Assembly (NCBI GenBank): GCA_002256055.1 | Contig: NKIE01000186.1 | Location: 1 to 5,979 of the forward strand | DNA: 5,979 nucleotides | Source of the DNA: Pseudomonas sp. PGPPP3 | GTDB lineage: Bacteria; Pseudomonadota; Gammaproteobacteria; Pseudomonadales; Pseudomonadaceae | Reading direction: 5' to 3' | Part shown: positions 1-5,979 of the stretch, one piece after another | Layout of the letters: each line of letters begins with the position of its first letter | How positions within the stretch are numbered: position 1 is the first letter of the stretch | Translations under genes and position numbers: made by a program | The notes under the pieces: generated by a model | What the model saw: only the letters and a program-made list of their open reading frames with translations | Databases searched by the model: none | What the model was told of the DNA's origin: nothing

Positions 1-1402
1 TGTCGTTGTTGTAGCGCGAGTCAGGACGCAGTTCAGGCGCAGCCTGGTCGAGGTCACCAATCTTGAGGTTCTGACCGTACCACAACCCACCAGCGAAACC
101 TGCTAGGGCAATCACCACCGAAATAGGCGCCACTACCGGGTGGGCAAAATTCGACAGCAAACGCCAGAACGGATGGTTGGGCGCCGCGGCGTCCTTCTTG
201 CTGCGCTCGATGGCCTTCTTGCTGATACCCAGATAAGAAATCGCAACCGGCAGCAGGATCAGGTTGGTGAACACGATCACGCCCACACCGATCGAGGCAC
301 CAATGGCCAGCTCGCGGATCACGCCAATGTCCATGATCAGCAGGGTAATGAAGCCCACAGCATCGGCCAGAATCGCAATCATGCCCGGCAAGAACAGCTG
401 ACGGAACGTGCGTCGTGCGGCCGTCAGGGCGTTATCGGCATTGCTTGAGTGCAGGGCAATACCGTTGATTTTCTGCACACCGTGGGAAATACCGATGGCG
501 AAAATCAGGAACGGCACCAGCATCGAGTAAGGGTCAATACCAAAACCAACCAGATGCATCAGACCCAACTGCCAGATCACCGCCACCAAGGTGGTGGTCA
601 ATACGGCAATAGTGCTGCGCATGCACCAGGTGAACCAGTACAGCAGCACCCAAGTGATACCGAAGGCGATGCCGAAAAACATCACCACCATCATCAGACC
701 ATCGATCAGGTCGCCGACCTTCTTGGCAAAACCGACAATGTGGATTTTCACATTGGGATTCTGCGCCTCGAACTTGGTGCGGATTTTTTCTTCCAGCAGA
801 TGGGAGAACTGCTGATAGTCGATCTTGATCAACTTACCCTGATCTTGCGGGTCGGGAAACGACTCCAGCAACGGCACATCGACAATGCTCGACTTAAAGT
901 TGTTCGCCACCAGACGACCAACCTGACCTGACTTGAGCACGTTATTGCGCAGCTCATTGAGGCTGTCCGCCGTGCCGTTGTAGGTCTGCGGAATCACTTC
1001 ACCACCGGCAAAGCCCTCCTCGGTCACTTCGCTCCAGCGCACGTTCGGCGTCCACAGCGACTTGAGCCCCGAACGATCAACACCAGGGATGTAGAACACC
1101 TCGTCGTTGATCTGCCGCAGGGTCTCCATGTACTCCTTGGAGAAAATATCGCCGTCTACCGCCTCAACGGAAATACGCACGCTGTTGCCAAGGTTGGCCA
1201 GATCATTACGGTGCTCCATCATGTTTTTAATGAATGGATGCTGCAGCGGAATCATCTTTTCAAAACTGGTCGAAGGCCGTACCTGCAGTGCTTGATAGCC
1301 CAGAAAGACACTGACCAACAGGCAGATCAGAATCACTGCCGGCCGATTGTTGAAAATCAGGCGCTCTAGAAAGGTCGCCTTGTCCTGGTGATGGTTACTC
1401 AT
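1..1402 (-). CDS. RND/MMPL-family (HAE3-like) inner-membrane transporter, C-terminus cut by window edge
   Basis: I translated this frame by hand. It starts at ATG 1402 and stays open for 467 codons to the left edge. Predicted transmembrane segments lie at about residues 22-38, 237-257, 264-286, 291-310, 340-358, 364-390 and 425-442. A large hydrophilic domain (about 39-232) sits between the first two. One helix, a big periplasmic porter domain, then a helix bundle is the first half of an RND pump. Full members of this group are usually near 800 residues, so a second similar half should lie outside the window. Helix 4 carries IFAIGISHGVQ (301-310 region), typical of the hydrophobe-exporting HAE3/MMPL branch rather than of AcrB-type drug pumps. 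The likely role is proton-driven movement of a lipid or hydrophobic molecule from the inner membrane or periplasm; the substrate is unknown. The start lies 26 bases after the YCF48 stop. Its ribosome site is weak (AGGG at 1416-1413, 10 bases away), so translational coupling is likely. Family assignment is firm; function is inferred. Confidence 0.9.
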   Translation of the reverse strand, partial: MSNHHQDKATFLERLIFNNRPAVILICLLVSVFLGYQALQVRPSTSFEKMIPLQHPFIKNMMEHRNDLANLGNSVRISVEAVDGDIFSKEYMETLRQINDEVFYIPGVDRSGLKSLWTPNVRWSEVTEEGFAGGEVIPQTYNGTADSLNELRNNVLKSGQVGRLVANNFKSSIVDVPLLESFPDPQDQGKLIKIDYQQFSHLLEEKIRTKFEAQNPNVKIHIVGFAKKVGDLIDGLMMVVMFFGIAFGITWVLLYWFTWCMRSTIAVLTTTLVAVIWQLGLMHLVGFGIDPYSMLVPFLIFAIGISHGVQKINGIALHSSNADNALTAARRTFRQLFLPGMIAILADAVGFITLLIMDIGVIRELAIGASIGVGVIVFTNLILLPVAISYLGISKKAIERSKKDAAAPNHPFWRLLSNFAHPVVAPISVVIALAGFAGGLWYGQNLKIGDLDQAAPELRPDSRYNND

Positions 1403-1428
1403 CGCGTATATACCCTATCAAGCCCGGC

Positions 1429-2511
1429 TTATTGTTGTGGCGCGGTGCCAGTTGGCGAAGCGACATGCACGCCGCCCTGACCTACCAGAATCAAATTGCC
1501 CTTTTCATCCGCACTGACCCCGGATAGAGACAAACGATCGGCACGGTTGATTACCGCGAAGTTATGGCCTTTGTCGGTGCTCTTCAGCACGCTACCACCA
1601 TGGCCCACAACGACGACAGAGCCGTCCTTGAGCACAGCGCCATTAGACAAGCCGAAATCAAACCGGCCGGCGGCGCCCTTCAAATTGATTTGCTGCCAGG
1701 TCTTGCCGAAGTCACCCGAGCGAAACATGTGCCCGCGCAAGCCGTACACCAAGATGCCGCCCGATTCGCCGGTACCCAGGGCACCAAACAGCGACCCCTC
1801 GTAAGGGCCTTCAACGGTTTCCCAGGTTTGTCCCCAGTCGCCTGAACGGTACATGCCGCCCATCTCGCCAACGGCGAACAGACCGGTGTCTTTAACCTCA
1901 GTAATAGCGTTCAGGTGGTGCTGGTCTTCGTTATCCAACCGGTCACTGACATCTTCCCAGTTCGCACCGCCGTCAGTGGTTTCCAGCAGGGCACCATAGG
2001 CCCCGACAGCAAAACCCTGTTCGGCATTTTTGAACCAGATATCCAGCAAGGGCGCTTCGCGCTCCAAGTCGATGAACTGTTCAGTCCAAGTGATACCGCC
2101 ATCTTCGGTCGCCAGAATCAAAGCATCGTGACCGGTTGCCCAGCCCTTCTTGTCATTGATAAAAAACACCGAAGTCAGCATCTGCCGAGTCGGTACTTTG
2201 GCCTGCGCCCAAGAAGCACCGTCATCATCCGAATACAAAATATGACCGCGGTCGCCGACGGCAACCAGACGTGCACCGGCATGGGCGACATCCAGCAACA
2301 GGCTTTCGACAGCCTTGGCTGACTCAATGGAATACACCGTGGCGGCTGCTGTATCAGCAGCCAATACCGGTGCGGCAGAAAATGTCAAAACCGACAGCAC
2401 ACCGCAAAGCGAAATCGCTTTAGCCAGCGGCGAGTGGAAGCGGAACGCTGGCGTGTGCATCAATGCCGCGCAAACACCAGACTGGGTGCGCCGCAAAACG
2501 GGCTCACTCAT
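1429..2511 (-). CDS. Secreted YCF48/BNR-type beta-propeller protein with six Asp-box motifs
   Basis: This is a 360-residue protein with a hydrophobic export signal at about 29-51 and a likely signal peptidase I site after Val-Leu-Ala (49-51). The rest is built of repeats with Asp-box motifs (S/T-x-D-x-G-x-T/S/N-W/F) near residues 94-101, 135-142, 178-185, 223-230, 265-272 and 311-318. This pattern folds as a beta-propeller and matches YCF48/HCF136-like proteins, often auto-annotated as 'BNR-repeat glycosyl hydrolase'. No catalytic residues for sugar hydrolysis are evident, so a scaffold or assembly role in the periplasm or at the outer membrane is more likely. HCF136/YCF48 itself helps assemble photosystem II; nothing photosynthetic is present here. 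The gene sits directly before the RND transporter, so an accessory role for that pump is a fair inference. Met1 was chosen for its purine-rich ribosome site; Met18 (at 2460) would give a more usual signal length but lacks one. Confidence 0.88.
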   Translation of the reverse strand: MSEPVLRRTQSGVCAALMHTPAFRFHSPLAKAISLCGVLSVLTFSAAPVLAADTAAATVYSIESAKAVESLLLDVAHAGARLVAVGDRGHILYSDDDGASWAQAKVPTRQMLTSVFFINDKKGWATGHDALILATEDGGITWTEQFIDLEREAPLLDIWFKNAEQGFAVGAYGALLETTDGGANWEDVSDRLDNEDQHHLNAITEVKDTGLFAVGEMGGMYRSGDWGQTWETVEGPYEGSLFGALGTGESGGILVYGLRGHMFRSGDFGKTWQQINLKGAAGRFDFGLSNGAVLKDGSVVVVGHGGSVLKSTDKGHNFAVINRADRLSLSGVSADEKGNLILVGQGGVHVASPTGTAPQQ

Positions 2512-2524
2512 ACACCTTTCCCCC
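2512..2524 (-). promoter_or_regulatory. Ribosome binding site of the YCF48 gene, deciding its start
   Basis: Read on the minus strand this is GGGGGAAAGGTGT directly before ATG 2511. The G-run is 8 bases from the start and a second AGG is 3 bases away. The alternative start at 2460 is preceded by GCGCGGCATTG, which has no comparable Shine-Dalgarno match. This favours the longer protein with a 28-residue stretch before the hydrophobic core. Confidence 0.6.
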
Positions 2525-2535
2525 TGATTGTTATT

Positions 2536-2549
2536 AGGTGGCGCTACCT
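2536..2549. promoter_or_regulatory. Imperfect palindrome AGGTGGCGCTACCT, possible operator
   Basis: The 14-base element has 7-base arms with a single mismatch. It lies between the candidate promoter and the ribosome site of the YCF48 gene, where a repressor could bind. No specific regulator family is recognised from it, and a match of this size can arise by chance. Confidence 0.25.
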
Positions 2550-2565
2550 TAGAAGTAGACCGCCT

Positions 2566-2595
2566 ATCCTATCCAGCAATAGAAACGCCTGACAA
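2566..2595 (-). promoter_or_regulatory. Candidate sigma70-type promoter for the YCF48-transporter pair
   Basis: On the minus strand a -35-like TTGTCA (2595-2590, 5 of 6 matches to consensus) is followed after 18 bases by a -10-like TAGGAT (2571-2566, 4 of 6). A transcript would start near 2559 and give a leader of roughly 50 bases. Its position downstream of a terminator and ahead of a gene makes a promoter here sensible, but the -10 match is weak and this is only the best candidate found by eye. Confidence 0.35.
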
Positions 2596-2663
2596 TCAGC
2601 GTGTCGTTATGTTTTGTTACCCGCCCAGGCTACTGCCTGCGTGCCAGAGCGGTTTACCCATAC

Positions 2664-2693
2664 AAAAAGGCCGCTACAAATGAGCGGCCTTTT
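2664..2693 (-). terminator. Rho-independent terminator after the DUF1329 gene
   Basis: Eleven-base arms (2683-2693 and 2665-2675) pair perfectly around a 7-base loop. The stem core is AGCGGCCT/AGGCCGCT. On the minus strand the hairpin runs into a run of five T (2668-2664). It begins 15 bases past the DUF1329 stop codon, so it should end the DUF1302-DUF1329 transcript. The plus-strand reading also ends in four T, but no plus-strand gene is seen for it to serve. Confidence 0.88.
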
Positions 2694-2708
2694 CACAATA
2701 CCTAACGC

Positions 2709-4079
2709 TTAACGAGTGCCGCGACGACGCAGGGCAGCCGGTTTGAAGTAGCCGTCATCCGGCAACGGCTGGCTGAAGTCGATGGTGCCCGACTCTTCGC
2801 TGTCCAGGTTCTGCACATGGTAGCGACGCGCTTGCAGGTCGTGGAACACATCCAGCGCAGACCAGGTGGTCGGCAGTTCGTAGAAGTTCTTCAGGTAAGC
2901 AACCGATACGCGCCACAGGTCACCACGGCCATCGTACTGATCAACTTCTGCAGCTTGCCAGCTATCCTCGTCGAGGAACAGCACGCGCTTGGAGTAGATG
3001 TGACGCGCGCCAGCTTTCAGCTTGCCCTCGACTACCCACACACGGTGCAGTTCCCAACGGGTTAGATCCGGGTTCAAGTGACCAACCTGCAGCAGGTCCT
3101 TGTATTTAACCCCAGCAGCGGTGACTTTGTAGTTGTTGTAAGGAATGTAGACTTCCTTCTTACCCACCAACTTCCAGTCATAACGATCCGGAGCACCGTT
3201 GAACATGTCGGTGTCATCCGCAGTACGCAGACCATCGGCAGCAGAGATCGGCGTGTCGTAAGCCAGGTTCGGCGCACGACGCACGCGACGCTGACCGGCG
3301 TTGTAGCCCCAGGCCTGACGCGGCTCTTTCACCTGATCGAGGGTTTCGTGCACCAGTACCGCACCACCCGCCAGACGTGCCGGGCTCTTGGTGAAGGACA
3401 GGTAGTCGAACAGGGTGTTATTCAGGTCGGCAGCCGAACCTTTAGGGTTATAGAAGCGGAACAGGGCTTCCTGCTGCGAGGTAACCGGCGTGAAGTCGCC
3501 GTTACGCTGCACGGCCACTTCGGATGCACGGCGCACAATGTAGCTGCCGCGATAACGAGCAACGTGGTTCCACAGTGCCTCAACACCATTTTGCGGGATC
3601 GGGAACGGCACACCACCGTAGGCATCAACAAAACCGTTGCCGCCTTCTACCAGCTTGGCGTTTACGGCGTTCTTGGCGGTGTTGTCATACACCCACTGCG
3701 GTGCCGAGCCCGAACGACGGGTCGGGTAAACCGGCAGGCGGAACGAATTCGGGTAGGCATTGAACAGTGCAATCACACCTGGGGTCAGGTTGGCTTTGTA
3801 CTGATCCAGATTGGCCTTGGTAATGGTGTACAGCGGTTTGTCTTCCGGGAAGGCATCCGGGTGGTGCTGACCCGGCTTGGTGTAGCCAGCAGGCTTAGTG
3901 GTGATACCGCCGGTCCAGGCCGGAATAGTGCCTGCAGCGTTACCCGCTTTCTCGCCACCCATTGGGGTCAGCGAAGTACCCAACTTGGCCGCTTCCTGAG
4001 GCGAGACCGCCGCCAGTACGCTACCAGCAGACAGTGCCAACGCAATCGCGGCACCAATCAGCGTGTGCTTTTTCAGCAT
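2709..4079 (-). CDS. DUF1329 family protein, LolA/LolB-like periplasmic or outer-membrane protein
   Basis: The product is 456 residues, close to the usual size of the family. Residues 1-23 form a clear signal peptide (Lys-Lys start, Ala/Leu-rich core, Val-Leu-Ala cleavage site). No lipobox cysteine follows, so the mature protein is probably soluble in the periplasm or peripherally attached rather than lipidated. Segments that look characteristic of DUF1329 include AWGYNAGQRRVRRAP (256-270), the stretch 300-315 starting YDWKLVGKKEV, the aromatic/charged stretch 334-351, KRVLFLDEDSW (364-374) and YDGRGDLWR (382-390). From memory, the family is grouped with the LolA/LolB lipoprotein-carrier fold, whose half-open barrel binds acyl chains; this suggests carrying a hydrophobic ligand, but no function is proven. 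ATG 4079 was chosen over an in-frame upstream ATG at 4130 because it has GGAG 7 bases upstream and starts exactly at the signal peptide; the upstream start would run through the intergenic hairpin. It follows the DUF1302 gene by 66 bases, the usual partner of this family. Confidence 0.92.
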   Translation of the reverse strand: MLKKHTLIGAAIALALSAGSVLAAVSPQEAAKLGTSLTPMGGEKAGNAAGTIPAWTGGITTKPAGYTKPGQHHPDAFPEDKPLYTITKANLDQYKANLTPGVIALFNAYPNSFRLPVYPTRRSGSAPQWVYDNTAKNAVNAKLVEGGNGFVDAYGGVPFPIPQNGVEALWNHVARYRGSYIVRRASEVAVQRNGDFTPVTSQQEALFRFYNPKGSAADLNNTLFDYLSFTKSPARLAGGAVLVHETLDQVKEPRQAWGYNAGQRRVRRAPNLAYDTPISAADGLRTADDTDMFNGAPDRYDWKLVGKKEVYIPYNNYKVTAAGVKYKDLLQVGHLNPDLTRWELHRVWVVEGKLKAGARHIYSKRVLFLDEDSWQAAEVDQYDGRGDLWRVSVAYLKNFYELPTTWSALDVFHDLQARRYHVQNLDSEESGTIDFSQPLPDDGYFKPAALRRRGTR

Positions 4080-4086
4080 CGTATTT

Positions 4087-4090
4087 CTCC
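4087..4090 (-). promoter_or_regulatory. Shine-Dalgarno GGAG that fixes the DUF1329 start at 4079
   Basis: On the minus strand GGAGAAATACG leads into ATG 4079, giving a 7-base spacer after GGAG. The alternative start at 4130 sits inside the right end of the intergenic region, with no signal peptide directly after it. This supports the shorter protein. Confidence 0.75.
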
Positions 4091-4105
4091 GTGATGATTC
4101 AGCCA

Positions 4106-4127
4106 CCGAAGGCCCGCAGGCCTTCGG
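4106..4127 (-). other. Intergenic 9-bp hairpin between DUF1302 and DUF1329 genes
   Basis: CCGAAGGCC (4106-4114) and GGCCTTCGG (4119-4127) pair perfectly around a 4-base loop. The stem begins 18 bases past the DUF1302 stop and ends 26 bases before the DUF1329 start. No T-run follows on the minus strand, so this is not a standard rho-independent terminator. It may protect the upstream mRNA from 3' exonucleases, allow partial termination, or adjust the ratio of the two products. Confidence 0.65.
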
Positions 4128-4145
4128 CATTCTTCTATTTAGGTA

Positions 4146-5979
4146 TTAGAACGAGTACTTGACGTTAACGCCGACGTTGTCGCGGTCACGGCCGGAGTTG
4201 TCCTGACCGGCACCGTAGTATTCGGTGTAAGCCAATTCAGCTTCCAGGCTGCTCAGGTAGCTAGCACGCAGACCCAAGGTATACGCCTGACGACCTTCGA
4301 TAAAGTTGCCGGTTTGGCTGGAGTTACCCGAGAAGTCGCTCTTGTAAACGGCGTACGGGGAAAGGTTTACACCAGCGTAAACGTCGTTCCAAGTACCGTT
4401 CAGCAGCAGTGTATAGCCATAAGCGTCCTTGTTGATTTGGCTGTCACGATCGGCGCCACCAACATAAGAGGAGTTCTGACGACCCGCATAGTAACGAGTC
4501 TTACCTTTGTAGTCGGTGTACTGAAGGCTATCACCACGATAATGCTCAGAGGCCAACTCAGCCACACCAAACAAAGAGTCGAAACTCATTGCCGGGCCAA
4601 AGTTATAAATAGTACCTATCGAGCCGTTAAACGTTTCGACTCGAACACCATTGGATATTTCGTCATGCAACCTTACTTTCTCACCAGCGATAGTAGCAAC
4701 ACCACCACCACCCAGAGTCAGCGACTGAGCAATCAAGTCACCCAACAAATCGTTGGTTGTCGCGATACCAATTGGGTTATTTGGACGATATGCAACCTCA
4801 CCAAATACCGACGCTTCACCCACAGTACTGTTGAAACTCAAGCCATACATGCGAACATCTTCCATGTACTGACGACGCCCCTGCACCTGACCGGCAACAT
4901 CAATACCAGCCGCAGCGCCCGAAGCGGCCAAGGCCTGCGCAGCAGCAGCATTCCCCCCAGCTGCAGCCGCACCCAAATTCGCGCAAGTAGTACCACCAAT
5001 AGCGCCACAGATAGCATTAGAGTTAAAACCCTTATAACTATCATTAATACTGGCATTAATTATAGGCTCTTTAGCATGGTAATTTACCAGATAAGCACCA
5101 AACTCCGTAGAGTTCAATTCCTCCATCACATACTTAAAGGAAACACCAAACTGACCATCATTTTTAGCATTGATATCAGAATCAATATCTGCAACCTTAA
5201 TTACACCATTCTTCTTGTCATAGAAACTATTACCCGCAAGAACACCACCACCAACCAAAGCACTATACGCCCCGCTCACACCAGGATTAGCAAAAGCATT
5301 ATTTTGCGTGTAAGCAGTGCTACCACCATCGGCAAATAAATCCGTTTCGGAGAAATATGTTCCTACTGGATCGACAGCAGTTTCTTTGAAGTTAAATTGA
5401 TAAAAGGTATCCATCGAGAGATTGTCAGTCAGACCGACACTCACGTTGAATGCTTCAATCGGAATCAGTACTTCCTTAAGCTCAGAACCCGGCAAACGAA
5501 ACTTAGCCGCATCCACCGGGTTAGTGGTATTCACACCACCACGATAGAACAGGCCCTCACCCCAGTTGAACACCTGCTTACCCAAACGCGCGGTGACCGG
5601 CTTTTCAGCAATGTCCCAGTTGCCATACACATAGGCATCGAGAATTTCAGCATTACGGCCAGCGGTATGACGGGTTTCGTAGGTGAAACGGTTGTCATTC
5701 GGGTAGCTCTGGCTTGGCTGAACCGGGGTATTGGCGTCGTAATAGTCATTACGCTTGTCCATGATCTGTGTGTCGTAGAACGCCGTACCACGCACAAAGG
5801 CGCCGTAGTTCTGGTAGGTCGCTTCCACGTCAGTGGTGACCTTGAACACTTCGGATACCAGACCGGTATCGAAGTTGCGGTTGCCGTCGTTGGCATTTAT
5901 ATCGTTGTTGGTCTTGTCTTGGCTCTGCACGCGCCACAATTGGCCGTAGGACACGGTGGTATCGATGGAACCGGTGACT
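4146..5979 (-). CDS. DUF1302 family outer-membrane beta-barrel protein, N-terminus cut by window edge
   Basis: The frame is open from the right edge (first whole codon at 5978) and encodes 610 residues here. The signal peptide and the first few dozen residues lie outside. The visible start, VTGSIDTTVSYGQLWRVQ, is typical of the first strands of mature DUF1302 proteins. The signature block is at 5585-5475: LGKQVFNWGEGLFYRGG, then a NPVDAAKF stretch and PGSELKE. Many alternating aromatic/polar strands follow, and the protein ends NVGVNVKYSF with the terminal Phe expected of a BAM-assembled barrel. A GTG at 5954 is internal, since the reading frame and family similarity continue upstream of it. 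The central part has an Ala/Gly-rich loop with two cysteines (about 5009-4881) and lower GC than the ends. DUF1302 and DUF1329 genes are commonly adjacent. The likely role is an outer-membrane channel or docking barrel for a hydrophobic compound; the ligand is unknown. The promoter is outside the window. Confidence 0.92.
   Translation of the reverse strand, partial: VTGSIDTTVSYGQLWRVQSQDKTNNDINANDGNRNFDTGLVSEVFKVTTDVEATYQNYGAFVRGTAFYDTQIMDKRNDYYDANTPVQPSQSYPNDNRFTYETRHTAGRNAEILDAYVYGNWDIAEKPVTARLGKQVFNWGEGLFYRGGVNTTNPVDAAKFRLPGSELKEVLIPIEAFNVSVGLTDNLSMDTFYQFNFKETAVDPVGTYFSETDLFADGGSTAYTQNNAFANPGVSGAYSALVGGGVLAGNSFYDKKNGVIKVADIDSDINAKNDGQFGVSFKYVMEELNSTEFGAYLVNYHAKEPIINASINDSYKGFNSNAICGAIGGTTCANLGAAAAGGNAAAAQALAASGAAAGIDVAGQVQGRRQYMEDVRMYGLSFNSTVGEASVFGEVAYRPNNPIGIATTNDLLGDLIAQSLTLGGGGVATIAGEKVRLHDEISNGVRVETFNGSIGTIYNFGPAMSFDSLFGVAELASEHYRGDSLQYTDYKGKTRYYAGRQNSSYVGGADRDSQINKDAYGYTLLLNGTWNDVYAGVNLSPYAVYKSDFSGNSSQTGNFIEGRQAYTLGLRASYLSSLEAELAYTEYYGAGQDNSGRDRDNVGVNVKYSF

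Noticed and set aside
140..931. Two consecutive plus-strand open frames (102 and 160 codons) opposite the transporter
   Set aside because: Their His/Gln/Asn-rich translations resemble no protein, while the minus-strand frame gives a clean RND topology through the same bases.
1406..1430. Small palindromes GTATATAC (1406-1413) and AAGCCCGGCTT (1420-1430) between YCF48 and the transporter
   Set aside because: They are short and expected by chance, and they overlap the stop codon and ribosome-site region; nothing ties them to a function.
1429..2511. Sialidase or glycosyl hydrolase function from the BNR-like repeats
   Set aside because: Asp-boxes are structural. No sialidase arginine triad or FRIP motif is visible, so an enzymatic call is not supported.
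2626..2639. CAGGC-TACT-GCCTG mini-hairpin in the intergenic gap
   Set aside because: A stem of only 5 bp, with no T-run and no relation to a start site; weaker than the nearby terminator and probably incidental.
3078..4094. Plus-strand open frame of 338 codons opposite DUF1329
   Set aside because: It is fully antisense to a well-supported gene, has no recognisable domain, and its Arg/Val/Thr-rich content is what the reverse frame of a Pseudomonas gene gives.
4080..4130. Longer N-terminus for DUF1329 starting at ATG 4130
   Set aside because: It would place 17 polar residues ahead of a clean signal peptide and be read through the intergenic hairpin; ATG 4079 has the good ribosome site.
4314..5339. 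Plus-strand open frame of 341 codons opposite DUF1302
   Set aside because: It is antisense to the barrel gene, with low-complexity Thr/Ile/Ser composition and no domain. The codon use of the real gene leaves this frame without stops.
5952..5954. GTG as the start of the DUF1302 gene
   Set aside because: The frame remains open to the window edge and the upstream residues (VTGSIDTT) match the family's mature N-terminal strands; starting here would also leave no signal peptide.

Overview
The window looks like part of a Pseudomonas-type gammaproteobacterial chromosome. This rests on moderate-to-high GC (rows counted by hand run about 50-60% outside one AT-richer patch), Pseudomonas-style codon use, and a set of envelope protein families common in Pseudomonas and relatives. 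The genus is an inference from sequence style, not a proven assignment.

All four genes lie on the minus strand, so transcription runs from the right edge to the left edge. In that order they are: a DUF1302 outer-membrane beta-barrel protein (cut at its N-terminus by the right edge); a DUF1329 periplasmic or outer-membrane protein related to the LolA/LolB fold; a secreted YCF48/Asp-box beta-propeller protein; and an RND/MMPL-type inner-membrane transporter (cut at its C-terminus by the left edge). No RNA genes, mobile elements, CRISPR arrays or phage sequences were seen.

The genes form two tight pairs. DUF1302 and DUF1329 are 66 bases apart, with a strong 9-bp hairpin in the gap. YCF48 and the transporter are 26 bases apart. 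Between the pairs is a 197-base gap with a convincing rho-independent terminator just after DUF1329 and a plausible but weak promoter for the second pair. Coordinated expression would therefore need a shared regulator or partial readthrough.

Taken together the genes cover every envelope layer: inner-membrane pump, secreted propeller, LolA/LolB-like periplasmic protein and outer-membrane barrel. A reasonable inference is a trans-envelope route for a lipid or other hydrophobic compound. The substrate, the direction of transport and any physical contact between the proteins cannot be read from the sequence.
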